In this document: positions 1 through 6,607 of the stretch, in pieces
How positions within the stretch are numbered: position 1 is the first letter of the stretch
How the letters are laid out: each line of letters begins with the position of its first letter
Assembly: GCA_938048505.1 (NCBI GenBank)
Contig: CALIUX010000113.1
Span: 1-17,532 of the forward strand
DNA: 17,532 nucleotides
Direction of reading: 5' to 3'
Source: an uncultured Pseudomonadales bacterium
GTDB lineage: Bacteria; Pseudomonadota; Gammaproteobacteria; Pseudomonadales; Cellvibrionaceae
Translations under genes and position numbers: made by a program
Notes under the pieces: model-generated
What the model was told of the DNA's origin: nothing
What the model saw: only the letters and a program-made list of their open reading frames with translations
Database searches by the model: none

Positions 1-36
1 CTAGAAAACCTTATAAAGGCGGTTGAAGATAGTTAA
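1..36 (+). CDS. possible 3' end of an upstream gene (partial)
   Basis: The frame that enters at base 1 reads LENLIKAVEDS and stops at TAA 34-36. An eleven-codon open frame is not significant by itself, but the composition is protein-like and metZ follows after 41 bases on the same strand. In pseudomonads purF often precedes metZ, so a PurF C-terminus is possible; I cannot recognise the residues as PurF. Just after the stop, the 9-mer AGTTAAAAG occurs twice (31-39 and 42-50). Confidence 0.25.
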   Translation, partial: LENLIKAVEDS

Positions 37-77
37 AAGGCAGTTAAAAGATAGTCCAAAAGAATTTAGAGAATGAT

Positions 78-1271
78 ATGAGCGATAAGTTTAATCCATT
101 AGAGAATGCCGGCCTTAATACATTAGCGGTTCGTGCGGGCATTCACCGTACCCAAGAAGGCGAGCATGCTGAGCCACTCTTCATGACGTCGAGCTATGTC
201 TTTAATAGTGCGGAAGAAGCTGCTGCGCGCTTTTCGGGTGATGAACCGGGTAATGTCTATTCACGCTACACCACCCCAACGGTTAATACTTTTCAAGAGC
301 GTATTGCTGCGATGGAAGGTGGTGAGGCAGCTGTTGCGACAGCATCAGGTATGGCGGCTATTTTAAGTACCTGCATGGCACTGTTAAAATCCGGTGACCA
401 TGTTGTTTGTTCAAAAAGTGTATTTGGTACAACAACGGTGCTTTTTAGTAAGTATTTGCAAAAATTTGGGGTCGAAGTCACAAGCGTAGACTTAACGGAT
501 TTATCCGCATGGGAAGCGGCTCTTCAACCCAATACCCAGCTTTTGTTTTGTGAAACACCCTCAAATCCTTTGTGTCATGTGGCAGACATCAAAGCTTTAT
601 CTGAACTGTCGAAGGCGCACGAATGTTTATTTGTCGTTGATAACTGTTTTTGTACGCCTGCTTTGCAAAAGCCACTCGCATTGGGTGCAGATATTGTGAT
701 TCATTCGGCCACTAAATATTTAGATGGTCAAGGGCGTTGTTTGGGAGGGGCAGTTGTAGGCCGACAAGAGCATATGCAAGAAGTACTGGCCTTTATCCGT
801 ACGTGTGGCCCTTCAATGAGCCCGTTTAATGCTTGGGTATTTATCAAAGGCTTAGAAACCCTGTCATTGCGCATGAAGGCGCACTCAGAGAATGCACAAG
901 GGATGGCAGAGTTCTTGAACCAGCATCCGCAAGTGGAAGCGACGCATTATGCCGGTTTACCAGAGCACCCAGGTCATGCATTAGCGTCTAAACAGCAGTC
1001 TGCTTTTGGCGGGGTTTTGTCCTTTGAGGTCTCAGGTGATAAAGCGGCCTGCTGGCGCTTTTTGAATGCGACGCAATTAATGTCTTTGACTGCTAATTTG
1101 GGCGATGCCAAAACAACGATTGTGCACCCTGCAACCACTACGCATGGCCGTTTAACAGATGATCAAAAGCGTGAAGCGGGCATTAAAGATAATTTGATTC
1201 GTATTGCGGTGGGCCTAGAAGATTTAGATGATCTGATTGCCGATTTAGAGCGCGGTTTTGCCGCACTCTAA
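78..1271 (+). CDS. metZ: O-succinylhomoserine sulfhydrylase
   Basis: PLP enzyme of the Cys/Met metabolism family. It is expected to convert O-succinylhomoserine plus sulfide to homocysteine in the cytoplasm, the direct-sulfhydrylation route to methionine. Visible family marks are YSRYTTPT at residues 61-68 (phosphate-binding Tyr/Arg), the glycine/alanine-rich ASGMAA near residue 90, the VVDNCFCTP strand, and SATKYLDGQG with the Schiff-base lysine at K213. At 397 aa it fits MetZ (about 400) better than the longer MetY type (about 430). The GQGRCLGG segment after the lysine is also MetZ-like. A weak AGAGA (68-72) lies five bases before the ATG. cydB converges on it with only 27 bases between stop codons and no obvious intrinsic terminator. 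A cystathionine gamma-synthase assignment is the main alternative. Confidence 0.93.
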   Translation: MSDKFNPLENAGLNTLAVRAGIHRTQEGEHAEPLFMTSSYVFNSAEEAAARFSGDEPGNVYSRYTTPTVNTFQERIAAMEGGEAAVATASGMAAILSTCMALLKSGDHVVCSKSVFGTTTVLFSKYLQKFGVEVTSVDLTDLSAWEAALQPNTQLLFCETPSNPLCHVADIKALSELSKAHECLFVVDNCFCTPALQKPLALGADIVIHSATKYLDGQGRCLGGAVVGRQEHMQEVLAFIRTCGPSMSPFNAWVFIKGLETLSLRMKAHSENAQGMAEFLNQHPQVEATHYAGLPEHPGHALASKQQSAFGGVLSFEVSGDKAACWRFLNATQLMSLTANLGDAKTTIVHPATTTHGRLTDDQKREAGIKDNLIRIAVGLEDLDDLIADLERGFAAL

Positions 1272-1298
1272 ATACAAGCACGCATTTTTTATGGATCG

Positions 1299-2282
1299 TT
1301 ATTCGTAGCTAAGGGCGGTGCTTTTACCACGGAAGACCCAGTATGAATAAGCGGTATAGAGTGCAATAGTGGGGATAACAACGAGTGCGCCTATCAAAAT
1401 GAATTGCAATGATTCGGGCGCACTGGCTGCATCCCAAATAGTGAGCTGATTAGGGATGATGTAAGGGTAAAAACTAAAAGCCAAGCCGCTGAATGTTGCC
1501 ATAAAAATACCCATTACGACCAACAAGGGCGCCGCATCCTGCTTGGGCCTATTGTGGTAAAACGTCTGGAGTACGATAAAACCTATCAAGCAAAGTGTGG
1601 GTACCACCAGTGCTACCAATGCCCAAGATAACTCAAACCATCGAGTCAAAACATTAGGGTTAACAATTAGATTTGTTATGCTCACGGTAACAATGCTCAC
1701 AAAGCTAATGCGTGTGAAGGCATATAACCATTTCCAAGCCCGCCTTTGCAGTGCGCCTTCGGATTTATAAATAAGCCAAGCTGCACCAATTAAGCAATAC
1801 GTTGCGCTTACCCCCACTCCGGTTAAGCAGGCAAAAGCAAAAGCGACTAAGCTCCCTTCAAACCCCATGATATATTGACCGAGCATAAAGCCTTGGCAGA
1901 AGCTTGTGAGTAATGAGCCTGCCTTGAATGCGCGATCCCATAGTGGTTTTTGTGTAACACTTGTTTTCGCTCTGAAATCAAATGCGACACCACGCAAAAT
2001 CAAGCCTGCCAACATGAAGGTTGCAGGTAAATAAAGATGATAAAACACTTGGCTATGGGCAGTAGGAAAGGCGATAAGAAGCAGCCCAACTGCGAGTACT
2101 AGCCATGTTTCATTGGCATCCCAGAAGGGGCCAATCGAGGCAATCATACGGTCACGTTGTGGCTCGTTATCGAGCGGCAATAAGATACCGATCCCAAGGT
2201 CATATCCGTCAAGTATGGCGTAGACCAGTACAGCTATGCCCATCAGTATGGCAAAAATTGTTGCGAGTAAATCAGCAGACAT
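1299..2282 (-). CDS. cydB: cytochrome bd-type quinol oxidase subunit II (CioB-like)
   Basis: Integral membrane partner of CydA in a bd-type quinol:oxygen oxidoreductase. It opens with the family signature around YAILDGYDLGIGILLP (residues 21-36) and continues with a GPFWDANETWLVL segment near residue 51, both classic CydB motifs. Eight to nine hydrophobic segments are visible. At 327 aa it is nearer the Pseudomonas CioB size than E. coli CydB (379), supporting a cyanide-insensitive-oxidase subtype. Its ATG shares one base with the cydA stop (TAATG), so translational coupling is likely. A purine-rich GGGAGAGGG sits just upstream inside the cydA end. I found no CydX-like small ORF after it. Confidence 0.95.
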   Translation of the reverse strand: MSADLLATIFAILMGIAVLVYAILDGYDLGIGILLPLDNEPQRDRMIASIGPFWDANETWLVLAVGLLLIAFPTAHSQVFYHLYLPATFMLAGLILRGVAFDFRAKTSVTQKPLWDRAFKAGSLLTSFCQGFMLGQYIMGFEGSLVAFAFACLTGVGVSATYCLIGAAWLIYKSEGALQRRAWKWLYAFTRISFVSIVTVSITNLIVNPNVLTRWFELSWALVALVVPTLCLIGFIVLQTFYHNRPKQDAAPLLVVMGIFMATFSGLAFSFYPYIIPNQLTIWDAASAPESLQFILIGALVVIPTIALYTAYSYWVFRGKSTALSYE

Positions 2283-3682
2283 TAGCCCTCTCCCAATTGC
2301 GATAATGCGTTAGAAGTATCTGTGCGATGTGAGGCATGAGGTAACTCCGATGCCTCATACTCGGGCTTATCAACGGCTTTTCGAGCCATACGAAAAAGGG
2401 TATGGATATACGCTGCTAAAAGCACACAATACAATGATAAATAGATGATCAGTGATAAACCAACGTGGCTGGCTGGAATTGTAGTAGCCGCTTCTTGGGT
2501 AGTAAGTATGCCGGTTACTAAGTAAGGCTGGCGGCCAATTTCTGTCACATACCAGCCTGCCAATGTTGCTATCCAGCCGGCAAATGTCAAAACAACAAAT
2601 ACCTTGAGTATAAGAGTAGGCAAGGCTTTTTTACGCAGAATAAACGCTGCTCCAGTCCATGCGATTAACAACATGATAAGGCCTGTTCCAACCATGATTC
2701 TAAAACCCCAAAAAACAGGTGCAACCGGTGGGTGGAGCCCTTCAAATTCATTGAGGCCTTGAATTTCACCATTCCACTCATGGGTCAGGATTAAGCTTGC
2801 CAACTTGGGAATACCAATCGCCAATTCGTTACTGCGTGTCGCTTCGTTGGGTAATGCAAATAATAAAAGCGGCGCGCCTTTTTGGGTTTCCCATACCCCT
2901 TCCATTGCGGCTATTTTCTGAGGTTGATGCTCTAGTGTGTTCAAGCCATGAAAATCTCCAACAATAGCCTGAGTGGGTGCTAAAACTGCAGCCACTAAAA
3001 TGGCTATTTTTAAGGCCATACGCGGCGCGTTTTTCGTATCACCATGCAGTAAGCGATAGGCAGATAAGCCCGCGATTAAAAACGCTGCCGTTAACCCTGA
3101 GGCCAATAACATATGTACCATGCGATAGGGAAAGGAGGGGTTGAAAATAATCGCCATCCAGCTGATGGGGTAAGCAACGCCTTCGCGCATTTCAAAACCT
3201 GCAGGCGTCTGCATCCAAGAGTTGAGCGCCAAAATCCAAAAGGCTGATAGGGTTGTGCCCAGTGCGACCATCGCTGTAGCGAGGGTGTGGACCAATGGAC
3301 TAACACGCTGTTGCCCAAATAGCATAATGCCTAAAAATGTTGCTTCTAAAAAAAAGGCCGTGAGGACTTCATAGCCAAGCAGTGGGCCTGCAATATTCCC
3401 GACGGTTTCCATGTAACCCGGCCAGTTAGTGCCAAATTGAAACGACATCGTAATACCGCTCACCACACCGAGTGCAAACGTTAATGCAAAGATTTTTACC
3501 CAAAAGCGGTAGGCGCGCTGCCAAACGGGATGAGGAGAGAGGTGATAACGAATTTTGAAATACAGTAGGAACCAACACATTGCAATGGTGATGGTTGGAA
3601 ACAGAATATGAAAGCTGATGTTTGCGGCAAATTGAATGCGCGACAATGTCAGCGTATCGAGAGAGAGTACTATATCTAGCAT
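2282..3682 (-). CDS. cydA: cytochrome bd-type quinol oxidase subunit I (CioA-like)
   Basis: Haem-bearing subunit of a bd-type terminal oxidase that passes electrons from quinol to oxygen at the inner membrane. Numbered from ATG 3682 (466 aa), candidate haem ligands are H25 (in SFHILFP), H190 (in YRMVHML) and M330 (in FRIMVG), with the conserved E105 and E113 in the GYEVLTAFFLEA helix. The periplasmic quinol loop keeps GDFHG (242-246), QPQK with K256, and E261 (same K/E spacing as E. coli K252/E257). It lacks the long C-terminal insertion of E. coli CydA, as expected for the CIO type. A GTG two codons upstream (3688) is possible, but GGAGG lies five bases before the ATG and would run into the GTG, so ATG 3682 is preferred. 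It sits 63 bases downstream of the regulator gene and is probably cotranscribed with it. Confidence 0.95.
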   Translation of the reverse strand: MLDIVLSLDTLTLSRIQFAANISFHILFPTITIAMCWFLLYFKIRYHLSPHPVWQRAYRFWVKIFALTFALGVVSGITMSFQFGTNWPGYMETVGNIAGPLLGYEVLTAFFLEATFLGIMLFGQQRVSPLVHTLATAMVALGTTLSAFWILALNSWMQTPAGFEMREGVAYPISWMAIIFNPSFPYRMVHMLLASGLTAAFLIAGLSAYRLLHGDTKNAPRMALKIAILVAAVLAPTQAIVGDFHGLNTLEHQPQKIAAMEGVWETQKGAPLLLFALPNEATRSNELAIGIPKLASLILTHEWNGEIQGLNEFEGLHPPVAPVFWGFRIMVGTGLIMLLIAWTGAAFILRKKALPTLILKVFVVLTFAGWIATLAGWYVTEIGRQPYLVTGILTTQEAATTIPASHVGLSLIIYLSLYCVLLAAYIHTLFRMARKAVDKPEYEASELPHASHRTDTSNALSQLGEG

Positions 3683-3745
3683 GGCCACCTCCGAAGGGTG
3701 AAATTTAAATCCTCTTTGCGCTCAAGTTCTGATGGTGTAACAGGC

Positions 3746-4282
3746 TTAGCGTGGTTGTTTCTTTTTGAAGTCGAGCATTTTTGTGACGCCTGAGCCCAAC
3801 TTCATGAGTGACTCGAGTGTTTCGGGCTTCATGCCGTTGAGGCTATTACTCCACGTTGCAACAAGCTCTAATAAGTCATGAATCTCTTGCATGCGTTGCA
3901 GACCATAATCACTTTGGCTTTCTGGGTTATCGAGCAAATGGCTGCGTAAAAGTGACAGGGTTGGATCAAGCTCACGTTTACGCCGCTCTTCGAATATGGT
4001 CTGTGCCATCTCCCAAATGCTGCTATTGGCGGTGAAATAGTCTTTTCGATCTCCCGGTTTGTGGCGCATTTGTATTAAGCGCCAAGACTGCAATTCTTTT
4101 AACCCCATACTGACATTACCGCGGCTAATGCTGAGTGCCTCGGCGATTTGGTCGGCATTTAACATGTCTTGTGTAATGACCAATAGTGCGCAGATCTGCC
4201 CAACTGTGCGGTTAAAGCCCCAGCGGCTGCCCATCTCGCCGCAATGCATGATGAAGCTCTGTGCGTCATGGTGGTTTGCCAT
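3746..4282 (-). CDS. GbsR/MarR-family transcriptional regulator
   Basis: A 178-aa winged-helix protein. A helix-turn-helix is visible at about residues 42-65 (NADQIAEALSISRGNVSMGL), followed by a basic wing (MRHKPGDRKDYF, 72-83) and a helical C-terminal half suited to dimerisation. The N-terminal GxMGSRWGFNRTVGQICALL stretch is typical of the GbsR branch. It is the first gene of a probable operon with cydAB, so it most likely controls the oxidase genes and itself. This is inference from position, helped by the dyad at 4305-4328 on its promoter. The signal it senses cannot be read from sequence. AAGG lies nine bases before the ATG. Confidence 0.85.
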   Translation of the reverse strand: MANHHDAQSFIMHCGEMGSRWGFNRTVGQICALLVITQDMLNADQIAEALSISRGNVSMGLKELQSWRLIQMRHKPGDRKDYFTANSSIWEMAQTIFEERRKRELDPTLSLLRSHLLDNPESQSDYGLQRMQEIHDLLELVATWSNSLNGMKPETLESLMKLGSGVTKMLDFKKKQPR

Positions 4283-4304
4283 ATTATTAAACCTTAATAT
4301 TCTG

Positions 4305-4328
4305 AATTTTCAATAATTTCTGAAAATT
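4305..4328. promoter_or_regulatory. candidate operator: inverted repeat on the regulator's -10 box
   Basis: AATTTTCA (4305-4312) and TGAAAATT (4321-4328) are perfect 8-base arms around an 8-base spacer. A smaller TTTC-T-GAAA dyad (4317-4325) is nested in it. The 24-base site overlaps the predicted -10 and start region, where a MarR/GbsR dimer would block transcription. Binding by the adjacent regulator is inference. Confidence 0.5.
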
Positions 4329-4353
4329 ATAAAGATTGCAGGTTGAAAAGCAA
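4326..4353 (-). promoter_or_regulatory. probable sigma70 promoter of the GbsR-cydAB operon
   Basis: On the minus strand, TTGCTT (4353-4348) is followed after 16 bases by a perfect TATAAT (4331-4326). The predicted start is about 35-40 bases before the regulator's ATG at 4282. The -35 box is only a partial match; the -10 box is the strong part. Confidence 0.55.
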
Positions 4354-4428
4354 GCACCAAGGTTACTATCGGTCATACTGGCTGGTAATTTGTTGGCGAT
4401 AGGGTGATTTTTTGTGGTCAGGATCTAA

Positions 4429-4536
4429 ATGGTGAGCTTGATGTCTTTTTTTATCCGGCACTTAAGCTATTTTTACCTAAGGCTTGGCTATTTTTATCCA
4501 AGATTTAGCTATGCTCAAAATGAGCGCAGTCAATGA
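4429..4536 (+). CDS. possible 35-aa small ORF upstream of moxR
   Basis: ATG 4429 opens a 35-codon frame ending at TGA 4534-4536. AGGA (4420-4423) stands five bases before the ATG, a reasonable ribosome-binding site. The peptide begins MVSLMSFFIR and contains aromatic seven-residue repeats (SYFYLRL, GYFYPRF, SYAQNER), because the 21-base DNA repeat here is a multiple of three. It could be a small membrane or leader peptide for the moxR operon, or a chance reading of regulatory repeats. I recognise no homologue. Confidence 0.2.
   Translation: MVSLMSFFIRHLSYFYLRLGYFYPRFSYAQNERSQ
4461..4525. repeat. 21-base tandem repeats with embedded dyads upstream of moxR
   Basis: GCTATTTTTA starts at 4466 and 4487, and a partial GCTAT at 4508, so the period is exactly 21. 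The two full units match at 16 of 21 positions. Each also sits within a dyad: CTTAAG 4461-4466 with CCTAAG 4476-4481 (one mismatch), and CTTGG 4483-4487 with CCAAG 4498-4502 (perfect). A third dyad, GCTCA/TGAGC, spans 4513-4525. Regular two-helical-turn spacing suits a regulator binding side by side. Confidence 0.6.
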
Positions 4537-4609
4537 GGTGTGTGAACGCCTGCAAAAGCTTGCCATCAGATATTTTAAACAGATCGATTTCATATATTAA
4601 GGAGTTAGG

Positions 4610-5551
4610 ATGCAGCCGGTGTTAAACAACGTTGTGGCTGCCGTGGGGCAGGTTTTACTCGGTAAAGAGCAGTCTGTGAAGCTGGCAGTGGCTTGCCTTA
4701 TCGCACAAGGGCATCTTCTGATTGAAGATTTGCCGGGTATGGGCAAAACAACCTTAGCGCAATGTTTAGCCAAAGTACTAGGGCTGCGCTATGAGCGTGT
4801 GCAATTTACCAGCGATTTATTACCGGCCGATATTTTGGGCGTGTCGGTTTATGATAAAAATACGGCCGCGTTTCATTTTCATCCTGGGCCTGTTTTTACG
4901 CAAGTCTTGCTGGCCGATGAAATCAATCGCACCACGCCTAAAACACAAAGTGCTTTGCTGGAAGCAATGGAAGAAGGGCAGGTTACGGTAGAGGGCGAAA
5001 CACGCGCGCTTCCTTCGCCTTTTTTTGTGATAGCAACGCAAAACCCGATCTCGCAATCGGGTACTTATATGCTGCCTGAATCTCAGCTCGATCGCTTTTT
5101 GATGCGTTTAAGTTTGGGGTATCCTAATCACGAAGCGGAACGTTTATTGTTATCGGGTGTGAACCCCCGTGATCGTACCGCAAAAATGCAGCCGCTTATT
5201 ACACCAGAGCAATTAGCGGCTTTGCAAAAAGCGGTGATGGCGGTGCGTACAACAGATGCTTTGTTGGACTATTTGCAAAAGTTAGTCGCCTTCACGCGTA
5301 CAGATAGTACTTTTACCTACGGTCTATCGCCTCGCGGTTCATTGGCTTGGCTGAAAGCGGCAAAAGCGTGGGCATTAATGGCTGGGCGCGATTATGTGAT
5401 TCCAGAAGATATACAAGTCGTTGCGCAAGCTGTTGTGGGACATCGTGTACGAGGGGAGGGATCTAATATGGGGCAATTCAATTCAGAAGGGCTAAGCGAA
5501 TCCAATCACCTTGTTAGCCATATGCTTAAATCTGTTGCAGTGGTGTTGTAA
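4610..5551 (+). CDS. MoxR-family AAA+ ATPase
   Basis: A 313-aa AAA+ chaperone-like ATPase. Walker A is GMGKT (43-47), Walker B is LLADE (100-104), sensor 1 is ATQNP (142-146), and ESQLDRF (157-163) carries the usual MoxR arginine. The C-terminal lid keeps the GLSPRG motif near residue 240. MoxR proteins commonly act with VWA or DUF58 partners in assembling or activating other complexes. Here it leads a cluster with DUF58 and a transglutaminase-like membrane protein, an arrangement common in Pseudomonas and relatives. AAGGAG lies five bases before the ATG. The specific client is unknown. Confidence 0.93.
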   Translation: MQPVLNNVVAAVGQVLLGKEQSVKLAVACLIAQGHLLIEDLPGMGKTTLAQCLAKVLGLRYERVQFTSDLLPADILGVSVYDKNTAAFHFHPGPVFTQVLLADEINRTTPKTQSALLEAMEEGQVTVEGETRALPSPFFVIATQNPISQSGTYMLPESQLDRFLMRLSLGYPNHEAERLLLSGVNPRDRTAKMQPLITPEQLAALQKAVMAVRTTDALLDYLQKLVAFTRTDSTFTYGLSPRGSLAWLKAAKAWALMAGRDYVIPEDIQVVAQAVVGHRVRGEGSNMGQFNSEGLSESNHLVSHMLKSVAVVL

Positions 5552-5575
5552 AACATTCAAATAGTACGAGCTAAT

Positions 5576-6601
5576 ATGACAACCTCTAAAATGCAGATAA
5601 CGGAACCGTCACCCTCACGTGCTTCAAAGAATCAACCTTCTTTTTTACAAAAGCGCTTTTTTGCTTGGCTTGATCGACGTGCTCCGCGCGCCAAATCAGT
5701 CACCCTCACTCGCAGCAATTTATATGTCTTTCCGACAAAAATCGGCTGTGCCTTTGGGGGCTTGAGTATTCTTTTATGGATGCTTGGTACTAACTATCAA
5801 AATAATTTAATCCTAGCGCTGAGTTATTTGCTTGTCAGTTTATTTGTTGTGGCAATTTTACATACTTATGCCAATCTAGTGGGGCTGCGTATACGAGCAT
5901 TAGGCGCCAAGCCGGTTTTTGCAGGGGATATGGCTGTTTTTATGTTAGAGGTTGATGGCGCTCGAACCAAAGGCGCTGACAATTTAATTATTCGCTGGTG
6001 GAGTGGGCAAGATGCGTGTTTTGATTTTACTGGAACTGAAGCCAAGCATATTGCCGTCTCATTAAAAACAACCGATCGCGGGGATTTTCACCCTGGCAAA
6101 CTGCTTATTGAAAGTACTTTCCCTTTGGGAATTATTCGTTGCTGGACGTGGTTGAACTTGGATGCGCAAGTGTTGGTTTTCCCGCGCCCACTCGAAGCCC
6201 CCATGCCTCCTTCTGCTATAGGTGAAGATGAGGGCGAAAACGGCACACAAGTGGCGGGGGGTGATGATTTTGCCGGTTTGAAACCATATCGCGCAGGTGA
6301 TGCCATAAAGCATATTGCGTGGAAGCATTTTGCCCGAGGCCAAGGTTTGTATACAAAAGAATATGCTCGCTCTGAACATAGCGAGAAGTGGTTGGAATGG
6401 CAGCATTTTTTGCCGCACCCCCTCGAAGAGCGCCTTTGTATTTTGTGTTATTGGGCTTTGCAATTTGATCAAGCAGGCGTGCCATATGGGCTACGTATGC
6501 CTGGGGTCGAATTGGCCCCTGAAACGGGCGAGGGGCATTTACTCACGATTTTATCGGCTTTGGCTCGTTATAACACCTCTGCTAATAAGGTTAACCAGTA
6601 G
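5576..6601 (+). CDS. DUF58 domain membrane-anchored protein
   Basis: A 341-aa protein. A basic N-terminal cytoplasmic stretch (to about residue 50) is followed by two hydrophobic segments (about 55-71 and 78-98) and then a soluble domain. The DUF58 core lies near the C-terminus: DDFAGLKPYRAGDAIKHIAW (230-249), then ARGQGLYTKEY. These match the family pattern of a conserved YxxGD followed by a His/Trp-rich strand and a basic run. It starts 24 bases after moxR and ends 6 bases before tgpA, so the three genes are almost certainly one operon. Its biochemical activity is not established; a scaffold for MoxR at the membrane is a reasonable guess. Confidence 0.9.
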   Translation: MTTSKMQITEPSPSRASKNQPSFLQKRFFAWLDRRAPRAKSVTLTRSNLYVFPTKIGCAFGGLSILLWMLGTNYQNNLILALSYLLVSLFVVAILHTYANLVGLRIRALGAKPVFAGDMAVFMLEVDGARTKGADNLIIRWWSGQDACFDFTGTEAKHIAVSLKTTDRGDFHPGKLLIESTFPLGIIRCWTWLNLDAQVLVFPRPLEAPMPPSAIGEDEGENGTQVAGGDDFAGLKPYRAGDAIKHIAWKHFARGQGLYTKEYARSEHSEKWLEWQHFLPHPLEERLCILCYWALQFDQAGVPYGLRMPGVELAPETGEGHLLTILSALARYNTSANKVNQ

Positions 6602-6607
6602 ACACTT

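Larger units (their letters stand above)
4283..4609. other. divergent intergenic region between the GbsR-type gene and moxR
   Basis: This 327-base AT-rich stretch carries the minus-strand regulator promoter and dyad (4305-4353), a possible 35-codon ORF (4429-4536), 21-base tandem repeats (4461-4512) and a GCTCA-AAA-TGAGC dyad (4513-4525). The moxR ribosome-binding site AAGGAG (4599-4604) stands five bases before its ATG. A weak plus-strand promoter, TTGAAA 4343-4348 with TACTAT 4364-4369, has a short 15-base spacer. I cannot name a convincing moxR promoter. Confidence 0.6.

Noticed and set aside
1272..1298. Terminator between the convergent metZ and cydB genes
   Set aside because: The 27 bases contain a T run (after GCACGCA) but no inverted repeat that I can pair.
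3683..3688. GTG start giving cydA two extra residues (MA)
   Set aside because: The GGAGG ribosome-binding site runs into this GTG, while it is well spaced for the ATG at 3682.
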